A stretch of 64,000 nt of DNA from Aquatica leii (Eukaryota > Arthropoda > Insecta > Coleoptera > Lampyridae). Below the pieces are notes generated by a model. The model made no database searches. It worked only from the letters and a program-made list of their open reading frames with translations, and was not told the origin of the DNA. Below are positions 25,130 through 37,267 of the stretch, one piece after another (the stretch's first letter is position 1; the number at the start of each line of letters is the position of its first letter). A program made the position numbers and the translations under genes. The stretch covers positions 91,545,389 through 91,609,388 of the forward strand of contig CM069435.1 in NCBI GenBank assembly GCA_035610365.1. Reading direction: 5' to 3'.

Positions 25130-25770
25130 AAAGACGAACGAACACAGATAAAGGCACTTTGTAAAAGAGAAGTTGGGCCGAAAAAAAAATGTTCAGAATA
25201 GTTCTAAAGGTTAAGTTGATTTTTTATAAGTGAGATTATACCAAAACATCAGAGTAGTCCTTTTGAAAAAGTGATGTTAGATCGAATTTGCAAAAATGAG
25301 GTTCTATTAAAATTAATAAAGTAAAGTGAAGCTAAGTAGAAATCGGAAAGGTTGAGATTGATTCTAAAGCCGAACAGTAACCAAAAAAATGGCATAATTA
25401 ACGGAATTGATGGATTTTTATTTCAATCTTGCGTTTCAATCTAAACTCTAACCGTTTTAAATATACGACTCGCGCATTTTTTCATTCATCAATTAATGAG
25501 ATGTTCGATTAAACACTAGCACGGACTTTAAAAGATTGAGATTCCGTCGAAAGTGCAAATATTTCGTTCCAAAAGTAGACTTTGGAAAAAATAACGTTGG
25601 ATTGAAAACTTAGATTGTCTTAAATGCAAAAGTTAGGACTGTCTCGAAAAGGAACTTTTCGGGAACTTTAGATCGAAAAGTTAGATTAGATTGAAAACTA
25701 AAATTGGATGCAAAATACGAAATTGTTATGTCGAAAATGCTACACTACATTAAAAATACAAAAATAGTAA
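25130..25770 (+). repeat. Second field of AGGTTAGATC-type degenerate motifs
   Basis: Variants such as GATGTTAGATCGAA (near 25266), TTTAGATCGAAAAGTTAGATT (near 25670) and TTGAAAACTAAAATTGG recur through the stretch, as in 16130-16620. No coding sequence was seen. Neighbouring 24581-25129 and 25771-26317 look like ordinary AT-rich spacer. Confidence 0.45.
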
Positions 25771-26324
25771 AAAAAGGTCGAAGTTCTGGTTGCAATTATA
25801 ATACAATTCATGGATTTTGACTATAAATTTACTTTATAATTGTTACTTTAATTTAACTTTTTATTGTTATACATGTTTCTTCTTCTAATACTTTTAACAG
25901 TCTTTGATTAATGTGCCATTTAATTGATCAATCGTCAACTGACGTTAGCTTAAAAGTAAGATCGAAAGTGAACAAGTTTGTTAATATTATACCATTTCTC
26001 CCGTTTTCGGATCAGTAAATTAGTAAACACAAACCTCTTGTCTTTTATCTCTGTTTAATATACATATAATTGTACTGCAACAACACCAGAAATGTAAACT
26101 TAAGATTCCAAGAACCGCACTAATTCGAAAACGGGAAAAAACACTATATTATTAGAAAGTTGGGGTAGAAGTGAAGTTAGAGTGGGTCTAAGTCAGATTT
26201 GATTGTGCATTTAAATACAAAATTATAGAGTGGAGTTGAATTCAAATCGCCAGCTACTAAAAAACAAAATGATTTTGTGGATAATCCAGGGTGCCGTTAC
26301 ATTAGAATAGGTAGAAAACTATGC

Positions 26325-26510
26325 GGGGTTGCGCCGTGGCAGAACGGAATAGCGGCATACAAGCTTTAGCATTAAAGCATGACTGTGATTTGAATTACTC
26401 TTACGGCGTAATCCTTCCTTACGGGACATAAATCTAGCTACGTCTTAAATTAAATCCTCGGATCAATCCGGTTCTTCAAAAAAAAGTATCTTTCAGTAGC
26501 AGAAAGTTAC
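26325..26510 (+). repeat. tRNA-derived SINE-like copy
   Basis: The sequence GTTGCGCCGTGGCAGAACGG has a good RNA polymerase III box A (TGGCAGAACGG at about 26336), and about 50 bases on, TGTGATTTGAATTACT resembles a worn box B. The head therefore resembles a tRNA, followed by an unrelated body to about 26510 with a short A run. It is not a functional tRNA: the arms do not pair well. No target duplication was recognised. Confidence 0.4.
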
Positions 26511-27577
26511 CTGCGCTAAACAAGATCCGAACATGTACCTGTATTCATGACCGACTGCAATTTTCTTTAATTGAAAGTGCGTATTCTCATCGATTTTCTC
26601 GATGTCAAAATAAGAAGAAAAATGTACATATCGTGCAACACAAGTCAGTTGTCATCGTGAGGCGGGGACAATAAAACAAATGAGTTTCTTTATTCATTTG
26701 CAGCCTACTTCATATTTATATTTTCTCTGTCATCCTTTGAAGTTTTATTAATATAATCGGATACTTTACAAATTCTTCCTATACTTTTACGACATGCACG
26801 ATAAAAGTTTTAAATTTTACTCGATGTAATTTCGCGAGCAAAGCACTAAGCATTTCATCTAAGGTTTTTTTTTAATAAAGCGTCTGTAATTTAAAAGTGT
26901 GGCAAGTCGTTACATTAAAATATAGAATTCTTGACGTACTTCACGTCATAATAAAGTACTTCGATGCTGACACGAAACGAGGGTGCTTGGGGAAAAAAGG
27001 TTCGAAACGGAAGTGGATCTAATTGTAGCTTTTTACAGGTTGTCGAAATACGTTTCACACGTTCTTACGTCAGTTATGCGCGACGTTGCCAAAGTAATTA
27101 ATGGTCACTACATTGTAGGGTCAGCTTATCTACAACGAATTTGACATCAATATTTATTTGGAGAAAAGTACACGAGCCGAGCTCATTTGCGTTGATATAC
27201 ACAGACGCGTTATAATTATGATGTAATAGCGTGTATTCGAAAATGGCAGTGCGGCAATAAATCCGTTAATTCGTAGTACCGGGCAATTAAAATATCTCAA
27301 GAGGAACTCGAATTAAATTTTGTCAGTTTTCTCGCAGGGAAACAATAAATTTCTTCAGGTCCGATGCACAAAACACGCGCAGAGAGGAACAATGTGCCCG
27401 ATATTTCATATTTCAACTCGACTCATTAGGCATTAAGCCAAAAGTTATCGTGCGCGTCGTAGTAAGCGATTCCGGCTAAGTTAATTTTCGTTTGTTACAC
27501 CGACTACCGTATTGGCCGATATAAACAAATTACGTCATAAATGGGAGGTGCTTACAACAACTATAACTTTTTTCAAG
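26511..27577. other. Less AT-rich non-coding stretch, possible regulatory DNA
   Basis: From about 26950 the base composition becomes more even and low-complexity repeats vanish, up to the candidate exon at 27578. No ORF is convincing. The change in texture fits conserved non-coding DNA, but that cannot be tested from one sequence. Confidence 0.3.
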
Positions 27578-27683
27578 TACCTTCACCGTAAACCCGAAGA
27601 TGTTGGACACCATCGAGGTACAAACCCAATCACCAACAAAAGCTCGCGGCCACCTCAACGGCACGGACAAAACTGAAAGCCAG
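27578..27683 (+). CDS. Candidate internal coding exon
   Basis: After the acceptor TTTTTTCAAG, one base plus 35 codons read through to CAG and the donor GTGTAT: 'TFTVNPKMLDTIEVQTQSP' then 'TKARGHLNGTDKTESQ'. The codons end mostly in C or G, unlike the surrounding AT-rich DNA, which supports selection on protein. It starts in the phase left by the candidate signal-peptide exon at 12391-12461; together they would give a leader followed by a polar ectodomain-like stretch with one NGT glycosylation site. The opposite strand of the same bases also has splice-like borders and an open frame, so the strand is not settled. No family is recognised. Confidence 0.35.
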
Positions 27684-29049
27684 GTGTATTTACTACGAGA
27701 GAGCTTTGATTGATTTAGAAATTGCCGCTTATTGATTTCATCCACAATTCCAACCTTGAGAAGACAAACTGAAAAAAAACTTAAATACAATGAACTTTAT
27801 AGTGTTGGAAAGGACTGGGGAGTTTACGAATGAGATTCGGGAAACATTCTCGAGAGCATTAGGTGCGTGTATTTTCCCGATAAGAAGAGGCTAATTAAGA
27901 TAGATGGAAACCTCTTTTTTCTTCTCTGCGGGGCTTATGACACGATGGATGGGTACGTTCGGACGTGCGCTTGTTGCAATTACCAACAAGAGGATTTTTG
28001 CGAATTTCCCCTGAGAGTGACAGGCATCGTTAACAATTTAATTCGACAGAAATAGCAGTCTGAAAATGTTGATTCTATTTAATCGCCGTTTAATTATCCC
28101 GGACGCCCTTAATTACACAACGTATATGGGGATAAGTATAAGGACATCGACGACGTGACGCCGCTATAAGACATAAAAAATGAAATAAATCAACTATTCA
28201 AAAAAAAAAAAGAAGGAACGAGGAAATAAATTATAGGATGAATACTAACTTAAATCTAAAGCTTTTAGAGCTCAAATGGAACTATCAACTTTAACTTAAA
28301 AAGAAGTTAACAGATCGATGTGTACATCAAACTGTAAATAACCTATGGTTCGAATCTCTCCGCTTGCACTTCGACGATCTAACCACACTTATAAACAATT
28401 CAACCTTCCATCTAATCTTCTTTTTTTCTGCATTGTTGCGTAACCTCACTTATAGATTTTGGCTTGAATCTTACCTTTCAATCGTAATTTCAACTTTTAC
28501 ATATTTCTAGTTTTTTTTATACTATTATACATGTTATTAAATGTTAATTATGTTTTAAACTTGTAAATTGAGTTTGAAAAATGAAGTTGGGTTAAAAATG
28601 TAAAAATTAAGGTATTCTCAAAAAATAACTTTAAATTGGAAAACTATGGCCAAACAGAAAATGCAAAAATAAACCAAGGTTTGAAATGTCAAGTTCGATT
28701 AAAAGTTAAAATGAGTATTGAGAAAAAACTAGACCAATAAGCCTTTTCAATATGCTGTCCTACATCCTACAGATGACATTTTCTTTATTCTTAAACTAAA
28801 ATTTACTAAAAAAAACTACATTAGATCACAATGGGAAAGCTGATTGAGAAACACGTCTAAAAAGATGCAATATTTAAGATCAGTTGCAAAAGTAATTATT
28901 AGATTAAATATGCACAAACTTACTTTGTAACAAGTCAAACCAACCTTCCACAAAAAGGCGATCGTTCAACCCTGCAATGGAAGAAGAAAGAGCATCCCGC
29001 CCGGATAACGAATATAACTAAAGAAGTTAGCGATATACGTACGACGCAC
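27684..29049. other. Non-coding, with a third small field of the AGGTTAGATC motif
   Basis: The stretch at about 28560-28700 repeats GAAGTTGGGTTAAAAATG-like units. The open frame at 27867-28055 starts with GTG and has no support. A box-B-like GGTTCGAATCT near 28349 stands alone, without a tRNA around it. Confidence 0.4.
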
Positions 29050-32000
29050 GCTAGTTCATGGTGGCAAGGAATTAAATTGTCAATATCAGATTTTCATTCA
29101 GCTTTAGAAGCACTTCGCGGTGCGTTCGGTTGTACGAAACCCGCATTTCAAATGTATCGTGACTTATTTGCAAACGAACAAAAGCTTGACGAAACTACGG
29201 ATGTTTTTATTAGTCGTGCTCGTGCTTTGTTTTCGCGGCTACCAAGAGGAGGTGTAAAAACTTGTAACGATTTACTCATGGATGTTTGCAGTGTAAAAAT
29301 AACTTTAATTGACAAAAAGAGTGCTGTCGAATGTAAAACGATAACTGTCGCAAGCTAGCAAATCTAAACAGGGCTGACGATAAGACAAATCTAAATATTA
29401 CTAGTACTAGACAACCTCTTAGTATACCCAAGGATATTAAATATAGAGGATAGCTCAATTCTTACAAACAACATGTAGGCACGCGTTTTTATGACTAAAA
29501 TCCAACAAATGAGATAGTTGTAAAAAATCGCAAAATTGTCATATTTAGAGTGTATTCAAAGCGACGCGTGGTCTACCGCTGACGTCACGCATCAAGATCG
29601 GGCGACTTACATTGCGAGAATACGAATTGAGTAATCCTCTACATTTACTATCCTTGGAGTCTAGCAACGACAGCAATCCAATCCTAACCTAAGGATGGTT
29701 CGACAATATTTTCGTGTTATGGGTCTGGTAAACCTGGATTCATAAAAAGTAATTTCCAGATTGTTCTGTTCGAAAGGCTCCACCCAGTACTTCTGCTTTG
29801 TTTTCGGATTCCTGTTTTCAATCTATAGTCGATGATGATTATTCCGGTCAAACTCAAAATCTTCGATTAAGTTAGTACTGCATATCTAGATACTGGTTTC
29901 AAATGCTGTATCGCAAAAGCTTCTTTTTATGCAATTTTGAAACCAAAACAATCTCCTTCTTTTGTCAAAATGATAACGATGACACTTGCTGATGGTGTTG
30001 AACGAACCGTTGAAACGTATGGTTTTGATGTTCCGATGTTCTCATTATCATGCAAGATAAATCAATCCAAATCACTTGACTTGCTGTTCCTGAGCATTAG
30101 CGCAGTAAGAGTTTGTTAGAAATAGATTTTTACGAATCGCTAACATAATGATAAACGTTGCTAACAACCATTGGTTTTTCGTGGAAAATCCCCAAGTTCA
30201 ATTTTTATATATACTAGAGAACAGAAATTGTCTCCCACTTCTTGCTAATGCAATCACGAAACATGAATTGTCCTTGAGACCCGACGAAGGAATCGCTCTT
30301 AGCAATTATGAAAATGTCAAACTGATCGATGAAACTCCAATTGCTGTTCCGCCTTACCTTTGTCTGATCCGAAAAAGCAACTGTTAAAAAATGAACCGGA
30401 CAGATGCCAAGATCATCGAAGACCGTGAGTCCCCGTATGCGGCTCCTGTGGTTCTAATTCCCAAGAAAGATAGAAGCACGCGATTGTGCATCAACTTGCG
30501 TGCGTTAAATGCAGTAACTGTTACAGATAACTATTCTCTACCGCGTTTAAACGACCTACTCCACAATGTTAAACGAACTTCGTTTATGGCCACTCTTGAT
30601 CTACGTTCAAGCTATCATCAAGTATCGGTGCGAACTGAAGACAGAGACAAGACAGTTTGTACTCCGTTTGGTACCTTTTGATATAATCGTATTCCGTTTG
30701 GTATGAAAAATGATGACCTCATTGTTCTTTCTGAAACCTTGTCTGATCACCGCCAAGATCTCCAAAATGTCTATAATCGATTAAGGCCCGGTTTCACCAT
30801 TAAGGATTAAACTCCAGATTAACTAACCTACGATTAATTTTAAAATCCTGTCATATTATTGATTAGCTTAAAACCACTAACCAATGAGGTGACAGGATTT
30901 TAAAATTAACCGGAGGTTAGTTAATCTAGAGTTTAATCCTTAATGGTGAAACCGGGCCTTAGACTATTCAAACTTCGCTTAAATCGAAGTAAATGCACTT
31001 TTGTGTGTCCCTCTGTAAAATACCTAAGCCACATCACATCAGCGGAAGGTATTCGCCCAGGTTTTTTCAAGGTATCTGCGACTTTACACATGGCTTCGCC
31101 TACAAACGTTAAACAATTGCTCACCTTTTTACAAACTTGTTCTTGTTTCGAAGATTTATTCAAAATGCAAAATCATTGACGGTTTTCACCAAGAAAAGTG
31201 TCTTGTGGAAATGGGAAACTCCGCAACAAGACGCTTTTGATACTACGCCAAGCCGACTCTTATCTACCGTATGTTTTGAAAACCGCTCTTAAGCTATCGG
31301 AGGGTTCTCCTCCAGAGGGAGGGACCCCAGGAATTATCCGTTGAGTATGCCAGCCGACTGTTGACACCTGCTGAACAGAATATCATACTACAGAGCGAGA
31401 AGCTCTTGCAATAATTTGAAATGTAAAGAAATTTCGTGGCTGTATAAAAGTAGGAAAGGTTGCTATCTAAATCGACCACCAACCGTTGAAGTGGTTAATG
31501 GGGCGACTCGCTCGATGGGCGCTATATTTACAGTCCTTCGATTTTAGAATCAATTACACCCCTGGTCGCACAAATGTTGTTGCTGACACCTTATCACGTC
31601 CGCCGGTATCCGAGAGCTTGCCAGATACATGTAGTGTTACTGTTGACCTTCCAGCCCAAACTGCCGAAGATATACGACGCGAGCAAATAGCAGATCCAGA
31701 TCTACGAAAAATAGATTGCTTTGAATATACAAATCAAAAATGTACAAGTTGTGCCCAAAAGTCAAATATCCCGAATTTTTCAAGAGTATCTTGACACTCC
31801 TCTCGATGGTCATTATGGCATCGAGAATACCATCCAGAGAATCATACCACGCTATTACTGGTCTGGGATGATCGTAGCTCAGCATGTATCTTGCTGTCTC
31901 GAGTGCCAACGGTACAAGATAAGAAACACCAAGCCGTCCGGTCTTTTACAAACCCCTGCGCAGGCCCAGCGATTTAAAACACTTGCTATCGACCTCTTTA

Positions 32001-32640
32001 ACCTTTTGCCTGAAACTAACGATGGGATTCGTTGGATTTTTATAATTGAAGATGTTTCCAGTCGATGGATTGAGCTGTTCCCTCTTAAAGTTGCTACAAC
32101 ACAGGACTGTGCTCATGTATTAATTTGAGAAGTAATTTTACGATATGACACTCTTCGGAGGGTAACTAAAGATAATGGAACTTAATTTGTGAGTCAAACA
32201 ATGCAACAATTAGCGTTTTGTCACATCGTATTTAACACGCTTAATATGTTCCTTATGTGAAGCTCGTGACAATCACGAAAAAGTTCAAGATAAAGCAAAA
32301 TGGCACGCCGAGGAGAAACGCTACGATATGCTGCCATTTACAAATAGGCAACCAAGTATTAGTGAAAAGCCATCCTCTCAGCAAGACTGATCAAGGTTTC
32401 ACCTCCAAGTTTGCTCTTTGCAGCGATGGACCCTAACAAATAAACTAAGTAGTGTCACCTACCACCTACGATGTAGTCCCCATTGGAAAACTTACCGATT
32501 CAATAGCTAAGCTCCACACTTCCGCTCTCACTCCATTTCAAGGTGTTGAAGGAGTTTTACCGATGCCCTTCTATGCCGTTCGAGCTAGACCGAAGAAACT
32601 ACCTCCTACTCCTCCCAGTCTTTCTCGTGGATAGACATTA
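29050..32640 (+). mobile_element. Old Ty3/gypsy retrotransposon fossil
   Basis: Parts in order on the plus strand: gag-like around 29.07-29.36 kb, an aspartic-protease-like stretch around 29.88-30.1 kb, reverse transcriptase around 30.39-30.9 kb, RNase H around 30.96-31.6 kb, and integrase (zinc-binding and core) around 31.7-32.6 kb. The order protease, RT, RNase H, integrase defines the Ty3/gypsy group. It is thoroughly decayed, with roughly ten or more breaks, and no LTRs were recognised at the ends. A MITE has inserted into it (30784-30959). It is clearly much older than the BEL element at 37961. Confidence 0.85.
30784..30959. mobile_element. 176-bp fold-back MITE with TA target duplication
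   Basis: Long inverted repeats start AGGCCCGGTTTCACCATTAA on the left and end with its reverse complement on the right; pairing continues with few mismatches for about 70 bases, leaving a short loop. TA flanks both ends (30782-30783 and 30960-30961). TA duplication and a near-perfect hairpin suggest a non-autonomous Tc1-mariner-like element. It sits inside the gypsy fossil, so it is younger than that insertion, and its arms are still well matched. Confidence 0.8.
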
Positions 32641-32689
32641 TCCGAAGAGGCAATTGTCCTATCCAATTGAGTCTTATTTGAATGTTTTT

Positions 32690-33250
32690 GGCTTTTAACG
32701 TCCTACTTTGATCTACCCAGTTTTTTACATTATGTTTCTTATTTTATCTCCAGTTTCATGCTTTTGATCTAATCACATTTTATTTACCATGTTAACGTTA
32801 ACTTCATGTCTAATCTGCATTCCACCATTTACACCTAAACTAAAGTTTTGATCCAACAATATTTTTGTATTATCTCAATAACGTTAATAATCTTAGTGTC
32901 AGGTGTTTTTCTATTTAAATTTATTTTTTGATCCAATATCAATTTAATTTACCGTTCTAACGTTACATTAAAGCGATTCTTCGTTTTATACTTTTATTAT
33001 TATCTCTTGACCTAACATTTCTTTTGATTTCGATCGAACCACACTTTGAAATCATTGACCTAACGTCGTTTACATCTAACTACCATTTCATATCTACAAT
33101 CAAATTTTATTTTAATGTTACGTTTAACTTTAATTTTAAAGTTTTCGATCTGACCGAGTTATTAACAATTGATTTTTCAAGGCTAACCTTTTTTTCAGTC
33201 CGACGCATTTGTATGTTTGGCATAAACTTACTTTTACTTTTCTATTTAAA
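32690..33250 (-). repeat. Field of the degenerate motif in inverted orientation
   Basis: TTTGATCTAACC-like units (for example near 32765, 33010, 33050 and 33145) recur every 20-50 bases. They are the reverse complement of the AGGTTAGATC motif. No gene is visible. The sequence to about 34050 remains plain AT-rich spacer, apart from the palindrome ATAACACGTGTTAT near 33680. Confidence 0.45.
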
Positions 33251-34055
33251 CTCAATTTAGAAAAATGTCGTTTCACTTATCTAGGCGATTAGACCTGAAC
33301 GACAGAAATGAAAATATGCTTCGGAAAACTTACTCGTGATATTTTTACGAAGAAATAGAAAGATTAAATAACCAACTTTGATCTTTGCAGCCACATCATT
33401 GAACTTTTCCTAATCGTACCATTATATTCCATGTGCGTAAAGTGATTAATTTGATTAAATAATAAAATCTTTCGGGTTAGGTAAAGCAAACATTAACTGT
33501 TTAAGTCGTTGTACATCTTTAAACGCAATTTTCAAAACTTTAATTTTAAACAAATATATAACAGTGGGTCGTGGATAAATTAAACAAACTTACAAGCAGA
33601 GGTAAGTGAGAGAGGGAATTTTTCTATAAATAGTTGTACGTCGAAGCGACATAAAACTGACAGAGTGTGTCATCAGTACGATAACACGTGTTATATTTTC
33701 CGCCTCGCACTAACAAGATACAAATAAAAGATGGCGAGACAAAAAGACTGTTTTTGAGTAATAACGGATAGAATACTTAAATTAATTCATAACTTAAGTT
33801 TTCAGACAACAAAACCTTAATGTTGATTATTATAAGCTTAACAAACTTATATTTAAAGGTTTTCTAAGTTCATTTATGTCTTGTTCGTGTCACCGCAGGT
33901 TAATTACAACGATATTGTCAACGAAATGTTATGAAAGCGTTAAGAGAGGCGATATTCTAAGACGCGCATAATCTTGGCTTTAAAAAAATGTAGTTTTTTA
34001 TTTCTTTAATTCGATGCTATTGAGTTTCGTAGTCGGATGTTACAAATTCGTATGG

Positions 34056-34382
34056 TTACGCAATGGTAGTGCGGTGTCCGTACTTAGAGTATTTAGAACG
34101 TAATAATTGCCGAGATCGATTGGATATGATGTGGTCGTATCTCGGGTGAACTGACCACATGTTCACCGTGGTTCGGTGCCCGTTCTGTAATTGAAAGCCA
34201 GTGCGAAAGTTTTTGACTGGTTGGCTACGAGAAAAACAAGCGAGAGTTTTCATGTTACAACGTGAGAGAGCCACATTAATAAAATTAAGTTTACGCTTGA
34301 ACGCAAGAGTGGTCATGCCTTGCGGAACGGTCAACAACAGATGAGAGCGCATCACACAAGGTCGTTTCACGAAATTTCCCAA
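34056..34382 (-). other. Unrecognised 108-codon open frame
   Basis: An open frame starts at a non-ATG codon and is basic ('TTLAFKRKLNFINVALSR', with repeated GHRTT). It is in a less AT-rich patch. It matches no family I know and has no splice or poly(A) signals. Its only notable feature is that 34134-34199 is copied exactly at 37130-37195. It may be part of an unidentified repeat. Confidence 0.2.
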
Positions 34383-35079
34383 AACAATAGGTGGCTACGA
34401 CAGCAAATATTTAATTTTGATTAAATTATTTGCGTTAATTAAATTTAATTGGGCGCCTTTTGATTTAATTAAAGCTAAAAGAAAGTCTCACGCTGTTCGA
34501 CGACGGTCGTCTACCTCTTTTTTCTAAAGCTTATGTAAATCGTATCTGTTGTTGACTTTGTGTGAGATTTTGATACGTGACATCAAAGGGATTTTACGGA
34601 CACATCCGAAAACGGATGCGGAGATCATACAAGACGAAAGCCCCGAACGTTGTTTCAACAACAAAAAGAATTTTGTAGGGAAAGAAAAGTAAAGAAAAAA
34701 TAAACGATTGCAACAAATCGAGTATAGGTATTGCTAAAATTTATAATGTTTTCTGAAATAGTATCTCTTATTGGCTCTTTCGAGACTCAATGTCGTCGGT
34801 TGTTTTATATAGGACACTATATCGACGAGCCCGGCCGTTGCTATGACGACATTTCACATCAGTTGGCCTCCGCGTGATTTTAACTTTGAAAATTTGGTTT
34901 TAAAGAACGGCGCAAATTCGCGGCCACTTTTTAATCCGGCAATTTATAATTGCACCGCAAAATTGGGCCATATAACTTTTCCAACAAACCCCGTAAAAGA
35001 CAAAACGTTCGGAACTAAATCCGATTACATTTTGACACAAACTTAAGTCAAAGTAAAACTCAACAAAAGCTACGTTAGT

Positions 35080-36010
35080 TCATAAATGTAAAAAAATAAA
35101 ATAACAGTAACATTAGAACGAAAGCGTGAAATGAAAGTTAGAACCAAAAGTAATCTAATATATAAGTGAAGTTAGATCAAGCGTATAAAGCTATAGTCTT
35201 CTAATCAGATTTAGTCATAAATCTAAAACTGAGATTATTTTAAAAATTAAACTAAAGGTAATTTGGAAAAACGGAGTTAAGTCGGTGGCACGAAATTGAG
35301 ATTAGATCCAAACAATAAGTTTGGAACAATAATCTAAAAAATTATATAAACTATAACAATTGAAGGTATGTGGAAAATAAAGGTGAAAGTAGTTAGCTAG
35401 GTTTAGTATAATTTTTCTAATTTAATAAATATAAAAGTTGGTGAATAACCTAAAAACCAAAGCTAAGTAGAAGAAGAAGAAATTAGTAAAAAAATAATTT
35501 AATCGAAAACAGGATTAAATCAAACGCACAAAATTCTGAATAAATCTAAAACTTGGGACAATAACTTATAAGGAAAACTAGATCAAAACTCTTAAATTCA
35601 CTTTAGGTAGAAACAGATTAATTCCGGAAGATAAAGTAATCTAAAATAAGTTTAACTTAAAGAATGAAAATCAATTGATATTCGATCATTTAATTAGATT
35701 AGATCGAAAAATATGGAGTCAATAGTACGAAGTTAAAATTAAATCCATAAGTAACATTGTGACGATAATCTAAAAATAGTGAAAGTTTGGTTTTATAATT
35801 CATTATCTGCTTCACTTAAGGCTAGATAAAAGAAGGTATGGATAATATTGCAAATGGGGAAATTGGAGAAAAAGCTTGAAAGGTCAAAAATTAAGTTTAG
35901 CTATGTGGAAAATAATTGAAATTAGGATAATTAGAAATCTGACGTAAGGTCGAAAACATAAAATGGAAATTAAATTGAAAATTAAATTGAGAAATATGAC
36001 ACCAGATCAA
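35080..36010 (+). repeat. Longest field of AGGTTAGATC-type degenerate motifs
   Basis: About 930 bases made largely of units such as GAAGTTAGATCAAG (35165), GATTAGATCCAAA (35300), TTAGATTAGATCGAAAAAT (35695) and GTAAGGTCGAAAAC (35945). Each unit ends in an A run; spacing is 20-45 bases. It runs directly into the hAT end at 36028. Confidence 0.5.
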
Positions 36011-36027
36011 AAAGGTGAGGTTACTTT

Positions 36028-37267
36028 CAGCGGCGGATACAGAATTTTACTTTGGGGGGGGAGGGTCATAAAGAAAAGAAATCGTTAACACTCGACTTAA
36101 AAAATACACATCATAAGATTTAAACAAAAGTTTAAACCAGGGCTTAGTTTTCAAAGAGGCTCGGGGGGAGGGGGTTCAGGACCTCTATATATTTAAGCGC
36201 TGCATCGGTCGCGATTTCATTTGTTGCCTGATGCATGTGTTAAAAAATATTTGCTTTTGAAACTTTAGTTTTTTGTAGTTTTACAGACTTTATAGTGCTG
36301 TGTTTTGTGTTGTGAATCAAGGTGAGTTCATCTAAAATTTATTTGTTATTTTAGATTTATTAAAACATTAAAAGCCAAAAACTTGCATCTCAAAAATCCT
36401 TTCGAGTTTGAGTTTGAGACGTCGAAACAGTTCCATTTTTCATGAATAATTTGTCAATTTGTTTACTTACGTATTAATTTCTTTACAGTATACAGGATGT
36501 CAGAAAGAAAGAGGAAATTGTCTGGATATCAAAATTTGCTGAATAAAAGAAAATGAGAGGAAGAACTGGAAAACCATGTCAAAATTAATTTTTTTCAAAA
36601 CCGAGTCTACTTTGCCAAATATTAATAACAACAATAATACAGCTGAATCCCGATATTCTGAACCTGTACTCGAAACAAGTATCAGCAGCAGACAAGGAAC
36701 TGATCTTCTAGAAAGCATTCCATTAACATCTTTAAGTTCCGCTGATAATGAGAAATCAACGCCTTCAAAAATTACCAGAACGGAAAATATGGGTAACCTT
36801 TCGAAAGATGCTGCACTATGGCCAAAAAAATTACGTCCTAATAATATTCAAGGATTAGTAGAACGTGGCCCTGCTGATTATAAAAACAAAAAGGATATTT
36901 ATCCGAGAAATAGTTCGGGCGTAAGTGTTCCAATAGTTACTTCTTTAGGACAAAGAAAAAATTGAGCGTTTTTGGTTGTTGTATTCCGAAACATAAAATT
37001 CACTTTATTGCTTCTGTTGCAAAATTTTTAATGACAGCGATTTGAAATCTGTTCGCCTTGGGATGAATCTGGTTACAATGAGAGCAAGTTCTCTGTGTGA
37101 TGGAACTTAACTCAAACGGGTAGCATTACGTCGTATCTCGGGTGAACTGACCACATGTTCACCGTGGTTCGGTGCCCGTTCTGTAATTGAAAGCCCATGG
37201 GATGAATCTGGTTACAATGAGAGCAAGTTCTCTGTGTGATGGAACTTAACTCAAACGGGTATCATTA
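36028..37267 (+). mobile_element. 5' part of a hAT transposon with a spliced leader
   Basis: The left terminus CAGCGGCGGATACAGAATTT followed by a G8 run is a classic hAT end. A leader exon ends at 36321 (AAG then GTGAGT), and a good acceptor TTAATTTCTTTACAG ends the intron at 36488. ATG at 36497 opens 'MSERKRKLSGYQNLL', a common hAT/ZMYM-like transposase start, soon interrupted by a stop. Further on come 'DAALWPKKLRPNNIQGLVE' (36808 onward), then worn zinc-finger-like 'NSLYCFCCKIFNDSDLKS' near 37010. The rest of the transposase and the right terminus are absent. At 37060 it runs into a rearrangement (duplication plus foreign filler). The base string before the end (GTTACTTT) has no partner. 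Confidence 0.7.
37060..37267. repeat. Direct 70-bp duplication enclosing a 66-bp copied filler
   Basis: Copy 1 (37060-37129) and copy 2 (37199-37267) both start GGGATGAATCTGGTTACAAT and match with about one mismatch. Between them, 37130-37195 is identical to 34134-34199, about 3 kb to the left and in the same orientation. This is the signature of a double-strand break repaired with local re-copying and a templated insertion. Confidence 0.85.

Noticed and set aside
27530-27790. Minus-strand open frame with splice-like borders over the candidate plus exon
   Set aside because: The Trp-rich product looks less natural than the plus-strand reading; kept only as a note on strand uncertainty.
28345-28365. 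GGTTCGAATCT box B as a tRNA gene
   Set aside because: No box A or pairing arms around it.
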